From: Virgibacillus sp. LDC-1
Lineage (GTDB): Bacteria; Bacillota; Bacilli; Bacillales; Amphibacillaceae
Assembly: GCF_030137545.1 (NCBI RefSeq)
Contig: NZ_JARUVL010000002.1
Coordinates: 186,001-250,000 of the forward strand
Direction of reading: 5' to 3'
DNA: 64,000 bases
Positions 9,544-18,157 of the stretch are shown in pieces. The translations under genes were made by a program, and so were the position numbers. The notes beneath the pieces are model-generated. The model was not told the DNA's origin. It saw only the letters and a program-made list of their open reading frames with translations, and did not search any database. Within the stretch, counting starts at the first letter, position 1. Each line of letters opens with the position of its first letter.

Positions 9544-11718
9544 TCATAAAGCTAGTTCAACCGTTTGAGAATGGGCTCCTTCAAGTTTTGTTAATGGATC
9601 ATATGGAACGACATAATACGCGTTCTTTTTCCAAGCAGATAATCCAGTTAATGTGAACATATGCTTCCCTTCTACTTCGCCAACCTTTTTATCGATTCCT
9701 TCTTGCTTTCTATATATACGGTAAATGACCCTTTCGTCCTCAGATCCTTCCCAAGTAAGCTTTGCTTTTAATAAAGCGAATCCTCCAAAAACATGCTCCG
9801 CTTTAACGTGTTTTATTTCCGGAAGTATAATGGGATCTTCTACCTCCTCCACATCTGCTGGTTGTGCAAATGCAGCTTTCTGCGGGTGGGTCTTATCCAT
9901 TTCTGTCAGCATCGCTTTCGTTAATGTAGTCGGAAACGAACTACCACCAGTTAAATAGTGATGCTCATCGGATTGATCATAGCCCATCCAAAGCGCTGTC
10001 ACGTACTCGGGGGTATAGCCGACAAACCATGCATCCTTTGTTTTTCCTTTTGCTAACGGATGCCCTGTTGATCCAGTTTTTCCTGCTAATGCCTTATGAT
10101 AGGAACCGCTTTGACCTGTGCCATTCTGAACCACCGCTTCAAGCATTCTCGTCATATTCCAAGCAACCTGTGGAGAAAACACCTTCTTTTTCTTTACATC
10201 AGTTCGTTTAACTAATGTATTGTTCTTATCATAAATCTGATCGATTGCTTTTGCTTGAACAAAGGTTCCATTGCTTGCAAATGTACCATACGCCTCTACC
10301 ATTTGTAATGGGGTTACTCCATCACGCAAGCCTCCAAGCGCAATTGCTAAGCCTTCATCAGGAATAGAAATATTCATTTTTTCCAAGTAATCTTTACTAT
10401 ACGGAATACCAATTTGATTTAAAAGCCATACCGCTGCAATGTTTTTAGAGTCTTTTATCGCGTTATACATCGATACAATACCTTCATATTTCCCATCACT
10501 ATTACGGACAGCATAATCTTCAATTTCCATCTTTTGGTCGGTTAACAAAGAATAAGGACCATATTCCCCACGCATCATTGCAGGTCCATAAACAGCAATT
10601 GGCTTTAAGGTAGAACCTGGCTGCCGTTTAACGAATAGTCGATTGAGATCTCCAGCTTGATAGTTCCTTCCACCTATTGCAGCAACAATGCTTCCCGTCT
10701 CAGCTTCTGTCATGACAAAAGCACCTTCAACCCCTTTGCTATTGCCTGGGAAATAATCCCCTTCCTGCATACGCTTATAAGCAATTTGTTGTAGGCTATC
10801 GTCCACATTTACTATAATTCGATATCCCCCGCGGCGAAGCTCGTTGATGGATAGCTTATAGGATGCAGCAGCTTCCTTCGTCACTATGTCGATATAGCTA
10901 GCCATCCACGGTTTTTCTTTCGTAGATTGAACTTTTAAGCCGAGCGTTTTTCCTTGTTCCTTGAGACGGTCTTCCGTTGAAAGCATCTCCATATCTTCCA
11001 TTGCCCGCAATACGATATTTCTTCTTTTTAACGCCTTATCCGGATGGTTGATCGGAGAATACCCATTTGGTGCTTTAGCGAGTCCAGCTATTAACGCCGC
11101 TTCGCTAATTTCTAGTTCTTTAGCTGTTTTTGAAAAAAATTTCTGTGAAGCTGCTTCAATACCATACACACCATGACCGAAATAAATCTGATTTATATAT
11201 AATTCTAAAATATGTTCTTTCGACAAATGACGCTCTAAATAAATCGCCGCCATTACTTCTTTTGTTTTACGCATCCACGTTTTATCATGGTGTAAAAATA
11301 CGTTTTTAGCGAGTTGTTGTGTAATCGTACTCGCCCCTTCTACCTTACTCCCAGCAAGTATATCTCTGTAGACAGCGCGAGCTACTGATTTCATATCGAC
11401 ACCTGCATGCTCATAGAAACGACGGTCTTCGATCGCAATAAATGCTTTTTTTACATGATCAGGGAGCGTTTCGATATGGATTGGTATTCGATTTTCTTCA
11501 TAAAGCTTGCCGATTATCTCGCCATCTTCTGATTCTATTGTCGTTACCGCATCTTGAATCATTGCTTCTTCGTCTACCACAAGCTTACCGCCGAATAAAA
11601 TAAAAAGGTATCCAGCTAAACTAAGGATAATGATCATGCTAAGGAGCGCAATCGGAATTTTTACTTTTGCAGGCGTATTCTTTATAAGTTTTTTTATGCT
11701 TTCAAACCACTTTTTCAT
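9544..11718 (-). CDS. pbpF: Class A penicillin-binding protein (bifunctional transglycosylase/transpeptidase)
   Basis: A 724-residue membrane-anchored PBP1A-type enzyme for peptidoglycan synthesis. There is a single N-terminal membrane segment (residues ~20-43). The GT51 glycosyltransferase domain has IEDRRFYEHAGVD near residue 95 and GASTITQQLAKN. The transpeptidase domain carries the SxxK serine (PGSTLKP), SxN (SKN) and KTG (LAGKTGSTG) motifs. A short fibronectin-like tail ends the protein. ATG 11718 is chosen because AGAGGTGAATGG precedes it; the frame continues 21 codons upstream without a better SD. Synteny with hemE and hmoB matches B. subtilis pbpF, a forespore-associated PBP. Confidence 0.94.
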   Translation of the reverse strand: MKKWFESIKKLIKNTPAKVKIPIALLSMIIILSLAGYLFILFGGKLVVDEEAMIQDAVTTIESEDGEIIGKLYEENRIPIHIETLPDHVKKAFIAIEDRRFYEHAGVDMKSVARAVYRDILAGSKVEGASTITQQLAKNVFLHHDKTWMRKTKEVMAAIYLERHLSKEHILELYINQIYFGHGVYGIEAASQKFFSKTAKELEISEAALIAGLAKAPNGYSPINHPDKALKRRNIVLRAMEDMEMLSTEDRLKEQGKTLGLKVQSTKEKPWMASYIDIVTKEAAASYKLSINELRRGGYRIIVNVDDSLQQIAYKRMQEGDYFPGNSKGVEGAFVMTEAETGSIVAAIGGRNYQAGDLNRLFVKRQPGSTLKPIAVYGPAMMRGEYGPYSLLTDQKMEIEDYAVRNSDGKYEGIVSMYNAIKDSKNIAAVWLLNQIGIPYSKDYLEKMNISIPDEGLAIALGGLRDGVTPLQMVEAYGTFASNGTFVQAKAIDQIYDKNNTLVKRTDVKKKKVFSPQVAWNMTRMLEAVVQNGTGQSGSYHKALAGKTGSTGHPLAKGKTKDAWFVGYTPEYVTALWMGYDQSDEHHYLTGGSSFPTTLTKAMLTEMDKTHPQKAAFAQPADVEEVEDPIILPEIKHVKAEHVFGGFALLKAKLTWEGSEDERVIYRIYRKQEGIDKKVGEVEGKHMFTLTGLSAWKKNAYYVVPYDPLTKLEGAHSQTVELAL

Positions 11719-11802
11719 CCATTCACCTCTGGACAATTTCAGATCACCATCTGTTATTATACGACAAATTTCAACATCCATAAAGCAATAGGGTTTATCA
11801 AA

Positions 11803-11817
11803 TAATAATAATTATAA
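11803..11817. promoter_or_regulatory. PerR/Fur-type box between pbpF and hmoB
   Basis: TAATAATAATTATAA matches the PerR box TTATAATnATTATAA at all but one position and the Fur 7-1-7 consensus TGATAATnATTATCA at all but two. It lies 89-103 bases upstream of hmoB and 85-99 upstream of pbpF. Binding is inferred from sequence alone in an AT-rich region. Confidence 0.55.
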
Positions 11818-11905
11818 AATTGAAAGTGAATGCTTATTGCAGGTTACAATGTATACTAATGTTAGTAAAATTAGGGTATGATGATAAGAAGAGGAGGGGA
11901 TCAAA

Positions 11906-12391
11906 ATGAAAGCTTTTATGACAAATGGAACCTATCACTTTCTTAAAAAGCTACAAGATAACCATCCGCATTTTCACCTTTATTTCATGCGTAATGATTC
12001 AAGTACGTTAGCGTACTATGAAGCAGACAACAAACAACTATTTGCCGCTGGGAGAGCCTACGACATCTTACTTTCAGTAGGAACGCTAAACGAAAAAGGG
12101 TATATTGTAATGAACAATATACCTGTGACAGAGGACGGACAGCCCGTTTTTGAGAATCGTTTTAAAAAGCGGCAACATGATATAATCGCTTTCCCAGGAT
12201 TTCAAGCCTTTCGACTCTTAAAGCCCGTTAAAGGAAATACGTATGTCGTGTTAACTCAGTGGGCTTCTGAAAATGACTTTGAAAATTGGAAGAACTCTGA
12301 GCAATTTCAAGAAGCGCATCAAGGAAGGAAGCCAGCCTATTTTGCTGATCGCCCCTTCCTGACAAACTATCATATGATAAAAGAAGAATGA
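11906..12391 (+). CDS. hmoB: Heme-degrading monooxygenase, HmoB type
   Basis: A 161-residue protein resembling B. subtilis YhgC/HmoB, a two-part ABM-fold protein that cleaves heme and frees iron. The C-terminal half (residues ~70-155) has the ABM pattern: ENRFKKRQHDIIAFPGFQAFRLLKP, then VVLTQWASENDFENWKNSEQFQEAH. The SD AAGAGGAGGGGA gives a clear start. It is divergent from pbpF and near the heme biosynthesis operon, as in B. subtilis. A PerR/Fur-like box upstream suggests iron or peroxide control. Its presence beside heme synthesis fits heme homeostasis; enzymatic activity is inferred from the family. Confidence 0.88.
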   Translation: MKAFMTNGTYHFLKKLQDNHPHFHLYFMRNDSSTLAYYEADNKQLFAAGRAYDILLSVGTLNEKGYIVMNNIPVTEDGQPVFENRFKKRQHDIIAFPGFQAFRLLKPVKGNTYVVLTQWASENDFENWKNSEQFQEAHQGRKPAYFADRPFLTNYHMIKEE

Positions 12392-12416
12392 GGCTTTGTC
12401 TCCACCTCATTCTTTG
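12385..12416 (+). terminator. Terminator overlapping the hmoB stop
   Basis: AGAATGAGG...CCTCATTCT makes a 9-bp stem starting inside the last hmoB codons. The following T run is short (TTTG), so it is a modest terminator. Confidence 0.6.
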
Positions 12417-12418
12417 AT

Positions 12419-12462
12419 CGTTCCAGTCCGTTCGTCGCAGTGCAGGCACCTACACTTTTGAT
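12419..12462. repeat. 44-bp direct repeat, copy 1
   Basis: Identical to 12568-12611 over 44 bases, beginning CGTTCCAGTCCGTTCG. Both copies lie in the hmoB/thioredoxin-like intergenic gap, which is GC-richer than its surroundings. Confidence 0.9.
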
Positions 12463-12567
12463 CCGACTAGTTTCTGTGCCTTGCGACTTGCGTACTTCAC
12501 TCTCCTCTGTACGATAAGTCAACATCGCTTCTCTTCGTTCTTCGTGTTTCCTTTATCTCCGACGGCT

Positions 12568-12611
12568 CGTTCCAGTCCGTTCGTCGCAGTGCAGGCACCT
12601 ACACTTTTGAT
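12568..12611. repeat. 44-bp direct repeat, copy 2
   Basis: Second identical copy, ending two bases before the stop codon of the thioredoxin-like gene. The 105 bases between copies contain no usable frame. Their tone resembles dispersed intergenic repeats of related genera; that link is from memory. Confidence 0.9.
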
Positions 12612-12612
12612 T

Positions 12613-13092
12613 CTACTCTATGATATTTTCGGTTAGGAATGCTCGAAATGATTCTTCGGGTTGCTCACCGCTTATTCTCGCAACTTCTTTTCCGTTTTCA
12701 TAATGGACAAGTGTGGGAACTCCTTCTATTTCGTACAAATCCCACAATGTCTTAAATTCTAATAAGTTCATCTTTTTTATATCGACATTCATTTCCTCTG
12801 CTAATGGAACAAGGACAGGAGTCGTATTTTGACAATAGCTACATGTTGGACTATAAAAATAAACTGTCACATCCTCTTTATTATCCAGCTTCTCTTTTAG
12901 CGCATCTGGTGTAATCTGATTCTGGTAGTTAGGGTCGTCCAATTGATTTACAGTTGCCTGATCCAGACCTTCCTTCCCGTAAGGATTTTCATTGTCGTCC
13001 ATCGTCTTATTTGTTTTATAATCATTAACAAAGTATAGTGCTGCAAACAAGATAACAATAACTCCAACAATCATGAGCATTTTCTTTTGCAT
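12613..13092 (-). CDS. Membrane-anchored thioredoxin-like protein (disulfide partner of BdbC)
   Basis: A 159-residue protein with an N-terminal membrane anchor (residues ~5-24) and an extracytoplasmic thioredoxin fold. The redox motif is C-S-Y-C in FYSPTCSYCQNTTPVL near residue 85; the cis-proline region is VPTLVHYENG. It lies 15 bases downstream of bdbC on the same strand, so the two probably form an oxidase/thiol-oxidant pair that makes disulfides in exported proteins. BdbA, BdbD and YneN-type proteins are alternatives; I do not assign a symbol. SD GAAGGAGGC precedes the ATG at 13092. Confidence 0.88.
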   Translation of the reverse strand: MQKKMLMIVGVIVILFAALYFVNDYKTNKTMDDNENPYGKEGLDQATVNQLDDPNYQNQITPDALKEKLDNKEDVTVYFYSPTCSYCQNTTPVLVPLAEEMNVDIKKMNLLEFKTLWDLYEIEGVPTLVHYENGKEVARISGEQPEESFRAFLTENIIE

Positions 13093-13107
13093 AAATAGTG
13101 CCTCCTT

Positions 13108-13521
13108 CTAGTTCTTCTTAAGTAAAATATGGGTAATGAAAATAATCAAGAATGCAGTTCCCGCTAAAAAGGGAATCGTTATAAATCCTAAATAATTCAC
13201 GTATTGCACATTACATGGAATCAAGCCACATGAATCACTTGCTTCTTGTAATGCTGGTAATTTTTGTATCAAGTAATGATAGATTGAAATGAGTAGCCCT
13301 AGTCCACTTAGCAGTATACCTGGCAAAGCGATAATCTGCTTTTTCTTCCACAATGCAACACCATAAATAATGACTAATGGATACATAAAAACACGCTGAA
13401 CCCAGCATAGCTCACACGGAATAAAACCAGCAATTTCAGAGAAGTACAAGCTACCTGTTGTCGCTAACAATGCTGTTATCCACATAATTAAAAGTAGGTT
13501 TTCCTTCTGTTTTGAAATCAT
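13108..13521 (-). CDS. bdbC: Disulfide bond formation protein (DsbB/VKOR-like quinone-linked oxidase)
   Basis: A 137-residue four-helix membrane protein. The first redox pair is C-E-L-C in IPCELCWVQR near residues 36-39 and the second pair is the separated cysteines in SDSCGLIPCNVQY near residue 100. This is the DsbB/BdbC arrangement, in which electrons pass from a thioredoxin-like partner to quinone. Length equals B. subtilis BdbC. It is the first gene of a two-gene unit with the thioredoxin-like protein. Confidence 0.93.
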   Translation of the reverse strand: MISKQKENLLLIMWITALLATTGSLYFSEIAGFIPCELCWVQRVFMYPLVIIYGVALWKKKQIIALPGILLSGLGLLISIYHYLIQKLPALQEASDSCGLIPCNVQYVNYLGFITIPFLAGTAFLIIFITHILLKKN

Positions 13522-13581
13522 CCACTTTTCCCCTTACCTTTTTTTCTCATTTAAATTATACAAGCCGATTGCAAAAAAAAC

Positions 13582-13608
13582 AAAAAAGAGGAAACTATTC
13601 CTCTTTTT
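13582..13608 (-). terminator. Terminator at the end of liaR
   Basis: On the minus strand AAAGAGGAA-TAG-TTTCCTCTTT folds into a stem whose loop is the liaR stop codon itself, followed by a U run. It closes the MFS-liaF-liaS-liaR unit. Confidence 0.85.
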
Positions 13609-14233
13609 CAAGCAAACGATTTCGATGTACATATACGGCTGCCTGCGTTCGATCATGTACCTCTAGCTTCGAAAGAATATTACTTACATGCGTTTTCACC
13701 GTTTTTATTCCAATATAAAGCTGTTCGCTAATTTCTTGATTTGTCATCCCATTTCCGATACATAAAAGCACTTCCATTTCCCGGTCTGTTAGCGCGTCAT
13801 GAAGTTTTTTCTTTTCTGCACGAAAGCTCGTCATCATCTTACTTGCCACCTTAGGCTCGATAACATTTTCTCCATTTGCAGCCTTTTTAATTGCAGTGAC
13901 AATTTCATCAGCTGAGGAAGTTTTTAATATGTAGCTAAACGCACCTGCTTCAAGAGCTGGAAAAACCTGTTCGGCATCATAATAGCTCGTTAAAATAATT
14001 ATTTTGCACTCTGGGAAGGATTCTATTACTTTCTTTGTCGCATCAATTCCTGTTCCATTCTCCATAATTAAATCCATCAATACGACATCAGGCTTTTCCC
14101 GTAAAATTAATGCTGCCCCTTCTTCCCCGCTTGTCGCCTGTCCTATCACATCAATTTCCTCATCTAGAGATAAGTATGCAATAATCCCTTTTCTAACTAC
14201 CTCGTGATCATCAACAACCATTACTCGAATCAT
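13595..14233 (-). CDS. liaR: Cell-envelope stress response regulator (NarL/FixJ family)
   Basis: A 212-residue response regulator. The receiver domain starts MIRVMVVDDHEVVRKG, with the phosphoacceptor aspartate in KPDVVLMDLIMENG (near residue 54) and a conserved lysine in SYILKTSSADE. The C-terminal LuxR-type helix-turn-helix reads LTDREMEVLLCIGNGMTNQEIS. The ATG at 14233 follows GGGGAGGAAA at good distance; an upstream in-frame GTG adds ten residues without an SD. It ends the liaFSR block, matching LiaR/VraR, which respond to lipid-II-interfering antibiotics. Confidence 0.93.
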   Translation of the reverse strand: MIRVMVVDDHEVVRKGIIAYLSLDEEIDVIGQATSGEEGAALILREKPDVVLMDLIMENGTGIDATKKVIESFPECKIIILTSYYDAEQVFPALEAGAFSYILKTSSADEIVTAIKKAANGENVIEPKVASKMMTSFRAEKKKLHDALTDREMEVLLCIGNGMTNQEISEQLYIGIKTVKTHVSNILSKLEVHDRTQAAVYVHRNRLLEKEE

Positions 14234-14273
14234 GTGCTTTTCCTCCCCTGCTTTCGTGTACACTTACTCCTCT

Positions 14274-15311
14274 TTAACATGGAATTCGAATATCTATATA
14301 GGTTCCTTCATCAATATTCGATTTAACTACAAAAGTTCCTCCTAGTTCTTCACTTCGTTCCCGCATTGTTTTCAATCCATACGACGTTTTTTTATCCGCA
14401 TCCAAACGAATATCAAAGCCTTTTCCATCGTCTCGAATATGAATAAACAATTCATTCGAACGCTTAGCTACGTCTATTTTTACATTCGCTGCCTGTGCAT
14501 GACGAAGAATATTGGATAACGATTCCTGTATGATGCGAAATACATGTTCCTCTGTCGTTGGATTTAACATTAGATTTTCCTCAATCGAAACGTAAAAAGC
14601 GATTTGACATTTTCGCTTTAATTCATCAATTAGCTTGTGAACACCTATATCTAATGGATCGCCTGACAAATGAACTGGGCGTAAATGAAGCAATAATGCA
14701 CGCATTTCCGTTTGTGCCTGCAGAGCGGTAGCTGCTACTTCTTCCATTTGATTTTTTGCTAATTCGGGACGTTTATCAAATTGTTTAACCGCTGCTTCAG
14801 ACATCATTGTTAACGCGAAGAGCTGTTGACTAACTGCATCGTGCAAATCACGTGCCAGCCTTTGTCTTTCTTCAATGACAGCCGTTTTGTGTGCTGACTT
14901 TGCAAATTCTGATTTTTCATCTGCCATTCGCTGTAAAGACTTTACTTGATTTTGCAATTTCATACCAAGCTCGTTTAATTCATTCCCAATTCTTGTTATC
15001 TCATCATCCTCATTAAAATGAATGCTTGATTGGTAGTTTCCGTTTGCAAACTGGGTTATTAAAACGGAAATAGAATCTAGTCGTGCTTTCATATTACCAC
15101 TTGATAGAAAGCCAACGTAAAAAGATAGGAACAGACCGAGTAAGATTAAAACAGCAATAAACACAAAGATACTGGTTTTATTCAACCAAGAAGGTTCAAT
15201 TAAAACGTATATGGTTAGCAGCACCGATAACAAGGTAACTGTAATTAAAAACAATCCATATAAATGAGAACGAATATAGCTATAACGTATACTATTAAGT
15301 CGTTTAATCAT
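14274..15311 (-). CDS. liaS: Cell-envelope stress sensor histidine kinase
   Basis: A 345-residue intramembrane-sensing histidine kinase. Two N-terminal membrane helices (residues ~18-75) flank a very short outer loop, followed by a HAMP-like linker. The HisKA_3 motif EERQRLARDLHDAVSQQLFALTM holds the phosphorylated histidine near residue 157, and the ATPase domain has NILRHA and DDGKGFD. The frame has ATGs at 15317 and 15311; the second is chosen because it is 8 bases from AGGGGG, the first only 2. Lies between liaF and liaR, with 40 bases to liaR. Confidence 0.93.
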   Translation of the reverse strand: MIKRLNSIRYSYIRSHLYGLFLITVTLLSVLLTIYVLIEPSWLNKTSIFVFIAVLILLGLFLSFYVGFLSSGNMKARLDSISVLITQFANGNYQSSIHFNEDDEITRIGNELNELGMKLQNQVKSLQRMADEKSEFAKSAHKTAVIEERQRLARDLHDAVSQQLFALTMMSEAAVKQFDKRPELAKNQMEEVAATALQAQTEMRALLLHLRPVHLSGDPLDIGVHKLIDELKRKCQIAFYVSIEENLMLNPTTEEHVFRIIQESLSNILRHAQAANVKIDVAKRSNELFIHIRDDGKGFDIRLDADKKTSYGLKTMRERSEELGGTFVVKSNIDEGTYIDIRIPC

Positions 15312-15323
15312 ATCCATTTCCCC

Positions 15324-16079
15324 CTACACATAATCAACGCGAATGGACCCAGCCTTCAGCTTTAGGGTGAATTCTAATTTTTGTGTCGCACCTTCATAAT
15401 GGGTCGTTTCAAATACAAGTGATCGGTTTATTCCATCAACTTGATTTCCGACAACATCAATATCTCCTGCTTTTACATCAGCAACCACTCGAAATTCAAC
15501 GTTTTCTGGAATCAAAATATGGATATCCCCTGCAAGTGCACGGATATTAATCGGAATCTTTTTTTCTGGAATAAATGCTTTGGAAAAGTCTAAATAAAAA
15601 TCTCCAGCCATTGATTTTAATGCCATCGGTTCCGCCTTCCAATTTGGTTTATTAAATTCATAGTCTCCAAATGAAAAAGAAGTGTATTTTTCATGTTTGT
15701 CTTCATTTTCACTTTTGTTCGTTCCAATATAGAAATGTGGATTATTTTTTCCTTTTATAAACAGAAAGCCAAAATAAACAATTAATAATGGCCAAAGCTT
15801 GAAAACATCTTTAAAAATAAATTCAATAACTCCAAAACGGTCTAAAAAAAGTAACGTACCGAATATGAAGAGAAAGGATCCACCAATCATACTTCCACCT
15901 TTATATACAATGCTTTCAAACATCCACTTTATTCCAAATAGGATGAAAAGTATTGGATATAAATACAGCCATATCTGCTTCATATTAAATGTTGTGATAC
16001 CGATATTCTCTAAAACAAGCATTATTCCTGCAATGATTAATATCAAAGCTATCAAATAACGAAAGAACCCTTTCCGCAT
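15324..16079 (-). CDS. liaF: LiaF-like membrane inhibitor of the LiaRS system
   Basis: A 251-residue protein with about four N-terminal membrane helices (residues 5-105) and a soluble C-terminal half of beta-strands typical of the LiaF/DUF2154 family (ALAGDIHILIPENVEFRV, GDIDVVG). LiaF holds LiaS inactive until envelope stress. The spacing of 12 bases to liaS and 13 bases from the upstream MFS gene suggests a single transcript. SD GAGGAGGAG precedes the ATG at 16079. Transmembrane count is read by eye. Confidence 0.9.
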   Translation of the reverse strand: MRKGFFRYLIALILIIAGIMLVLENIGITTFNMKQIWLYLYPILFILFGIKWMFESIVYKGGSMIGGSFLFIFGTLLFLDRFGVIEFIFKDVFKLWPLLIVYFGFLFIKGKNNPHFYIGTNKSENEDKHEKYTSFSFGDYEFNKPNWKAEPMALKSMAGDFYLDFSKAFIPEKKIPINIRALAGDIHILIPENVEFRVVADVKAGDIDVVGNQVDGINRSLVFETTHYEGATQKLEFTLKLKAGSIRVDYV

Positions 16080-16092
16080 GTCGCTCCTCCTC

Positions 16093-17328
16093 TCAGGATG
16101 TGAATGAGATAATTTTTTTGTTTTTTAGCATATAGAGTGCCAATATCGTTACAATAATTCCACTAACGATAATAATGAGTTGAATACTTAATCCTAAAGC
16201 GAGTAGAAACGATGTACAAACATAGGATACCGGTACAAGCCCAGTAGAGACCGTCATTAAAAAGCTCATCATCCTACCAAGCATCTTTTTATCTGTTGTT
16301 TGTTGAAGCATTGTAATTAAAGGGATATTCACAATTTGGGTAGCAATCGACATCAATAGTACAATTGCTGCTGTCCATATCAGACCCGTAGAAATCCCCG
16401 TAGCTGTAAATAAAACGCCTAAAACAATTAAACTACCAACCATCGCTTTCCCTGGCTGTTTCAAGGTGATTGCTGCTAGCAAGATTGCTCCAATCATTGC
16501 TCCAATCCCCATTGAAATTTCGACAATCGCCAGACTAACAGCACTTCCTTCAAAAACATCCTTTACAATAACAGGAAGGCCAATAGAAAGTGGTCCTGCA
16601 AAGAAAAAGTTTAAGAAAAAGGCCATTGTAACGATGGCAATAACCAATTCATTTTTTCTTGCGTATTGAAAGCCTGCTTTTAAATCCTGCCACGGAGACG
16701 CCTGTGCTTCTTCTTTTTCTTCTTTTTTCACTCGGATAGCTAGTACAGACATTGAGGCGAGTAAAAGCATGACGAATGCTACAGAAAATACGCCTTTAAA
16801 TCCTAACAGTGCAATTAAACTTCCTCCAATTGCAGGTCCTAAAATGGGACTTATTTGCATTGTCATTTGAATAAAGGAATTTCCACGTTGTAGCTGCTCT
16901 TTTTCTAAAATTCTCGGGGTTAACGAATTTAGCGCTGGGTAGCTAAATGCATCTGAAATCCCAAACAAGGCCGCTAAAACAATTAAGTGTATAGCTGTCA
17001 CAGTGTCTAACCAAATAAATGCTAACAGTACTGCAATTAGGATTGCTCTTGAAAGATCCGAAAGAAACAGCACTGTTCGTTGATTAAATCGATCGGCAAT
17101 GATTCCACCAACTGTCAAAAACAACAGCCTAGGAATCGAAGCTGCAAAAAACAACATGCCAAAGTAAAACCGATTATCATTCAACGTTAGCATGAGCCAC
17201 TCCACCCCAATTAAATAGACATAATAACCAGGTGAAGATAAAAGTCCGCCAATAAATAATAGTGAAAAATTTCTATTTCGAAATAAAACGTGTTTATTTT
17301 CCTTTGCATTCTCCTTTATTGCAGTCAT
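16093..17328 (-). CDS. MFS efflux transporter encoded directly upstream of liaF
   Basis: A 411-residue major facilitator with about 12 membrane helices. The MFS loop 2-3 motif appears as GGIIADRFNQRTVLFLSD near residue 75. It resembles MFS_3-type (enterobactin exporter or macrolide efflux-like) drug transporters; substrate unknown. ATG 17328 follows AAAGGAGTG at good spacing; the frame extends 12 codons upstream. Only 13 bases separate it from liaF, so it is likely in the liaFSR transcript. In B. subtilis the genes upstream of liaF are liaI, liaH and liaG, so this arrangement differs. Confidence 0.88.
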   Translation of the reverse strand: MTAIKENAKENKHVLFRNRNFSLLFIGGLLSSPGYYVYLIGVEWLMLTLNDNRFYFGMLFFAASIPRLLFLTVGGIIADRFNQRTVLFLSDLSRAILIAVLLAFIWLDTVTAIHLIVLAALFGISDAFSYPALNSLTPRILEKEQLQRGNSFIQMTMQISPILGPAIGGSLIALLGFKGVFSVAFVMLLLASMSVLAIRVKKEEKEEAQASPWQDLKAGFQYARKNELVIAIVTMAFFLNFFFAGPLSIGLPVIVKDVFEGSAVSLAIVEISMGIGAMIGAILLAAITLKQPGKAMVGSLIVLGVLFTATGISTGLIWTAAIVLLMSIATQIVNIPLITMLQQTTDKKMLGRMMSFLMTVSTGLVPVSYVCTSFLLALGLSIQLIIIVSGIIVTILALYMLKNKKIISFTS

Positions 17329-17416
17329 GGTAGACACTCCTTTTTCATTAACTACCTTTATCATACAGTGAGGTCCACCATCGCAAAACCATCCTTAGAA
17401 GGCTTTTTTCTCCGCC

Positions 17417-18058
17417 TTAAGACGGAGATCGAAGTCGATTTACATATTCATATAGTTGAATGAGCCCGTAGAACAATAAAAATCCAAATAAAAAGCCTGC
17501 CGCTACATCTGTTAAATAATGGACATTAATCACATAACGGCTAATTCCAATTAGAAAAATAAGTAAGGCAAAAAAGAATTGTACGCCAAAAGCAATTTTA
17601 GCTGATTTTATTTTTTTAACAATAAAATAAGAAAGAAGTCCATAACATACCATGGAAGTCATTGCATGACCAGAAGGAAAGCTGAACCCTTCAGCATTTG
17701 CTTCAACTAGGATGGTAGGTCTTTCTCGCTGTACGAGGAATTTTATTACATTATTAAGGAAGTGGCTGAGCAATGTTCCTCCTGCAAAAACAAGAGAAGG
17801 TAACCAATCACGATTCACTCCCATTAAAAGGAGGGCAACACCGATTGTAAATGGAAGAATAAACGGTCTTGATCCAAATTCAGTCATAATACGAAAAAAC
17901 GTATAGATCGACGTATTCTCCATTTGAACAACAAAGGAGCGTGACCATTGATCAAGTAATGGTAGTTCACCATTGATAATTTTCACAATCCAAATACCAA
18001 CCATGAATAAAGAAAATCCAAGTAAAATATAGATCATTTGTCGCTTGCGAATCATCAT
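17417..18058 (-). CDS. PAP2-superfamily membrane phosphatase
   Basis: A 213-residue polytopic membrane protein with the full PAP2 acid phosphatase signature: KFLVQRERP (KX6RP, near residue 107), SFPSGH (near residue 130) and SRYVINVHYLTD (SRX5HX3D, near residue 177). About six membrane helices. Family members dephosphorylate undecaprenyl pyrophosphate or phosphatidylglycerophosphate; either is possible. SD GGAGGAGGAA precedes two ATGs at 18058 and 18055. Being next to an envelope-stress operon fits undecaprenyl phosphate recycling, but that is inference. Confidence 0.9.
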   Translation of the reverse strand: MMIRKRQMIYILLGFSLFMVGIWIVKIINGELPLLDQWSRSFVVQMENTSIYTFFRIMTEFGSRPFILPFTIGVALLLMGVNRDWLPSLVFAGGTLLSHFLNNVIKFLVQRERPTILVEANAEGFSFPSGHAMTSMVCYGLLSYFIVKKIKSAKIAFGVQFFFALLIFLIGISRYVINVHYLTDVAAGFLFGFLLFYGLIQLYEYVNRLRSPS

Positions 18059-18157
18059 CTCATTCCTCCTCCATTACAACTATACCTTATTTCATGTTTG
18101 AAAAAAACAATAGTGGGAATGGTTATATAGAACTATAAAGTAAAGGTGGAATAAACT

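Noticed and set aside
17405-17432. CTCCG...CGGAG hairpin at the end of the PAP2 gene
   Set aside because: The stem is only 5 bp and is followed by A rather than U on the minus strand, so it is not a terminator.
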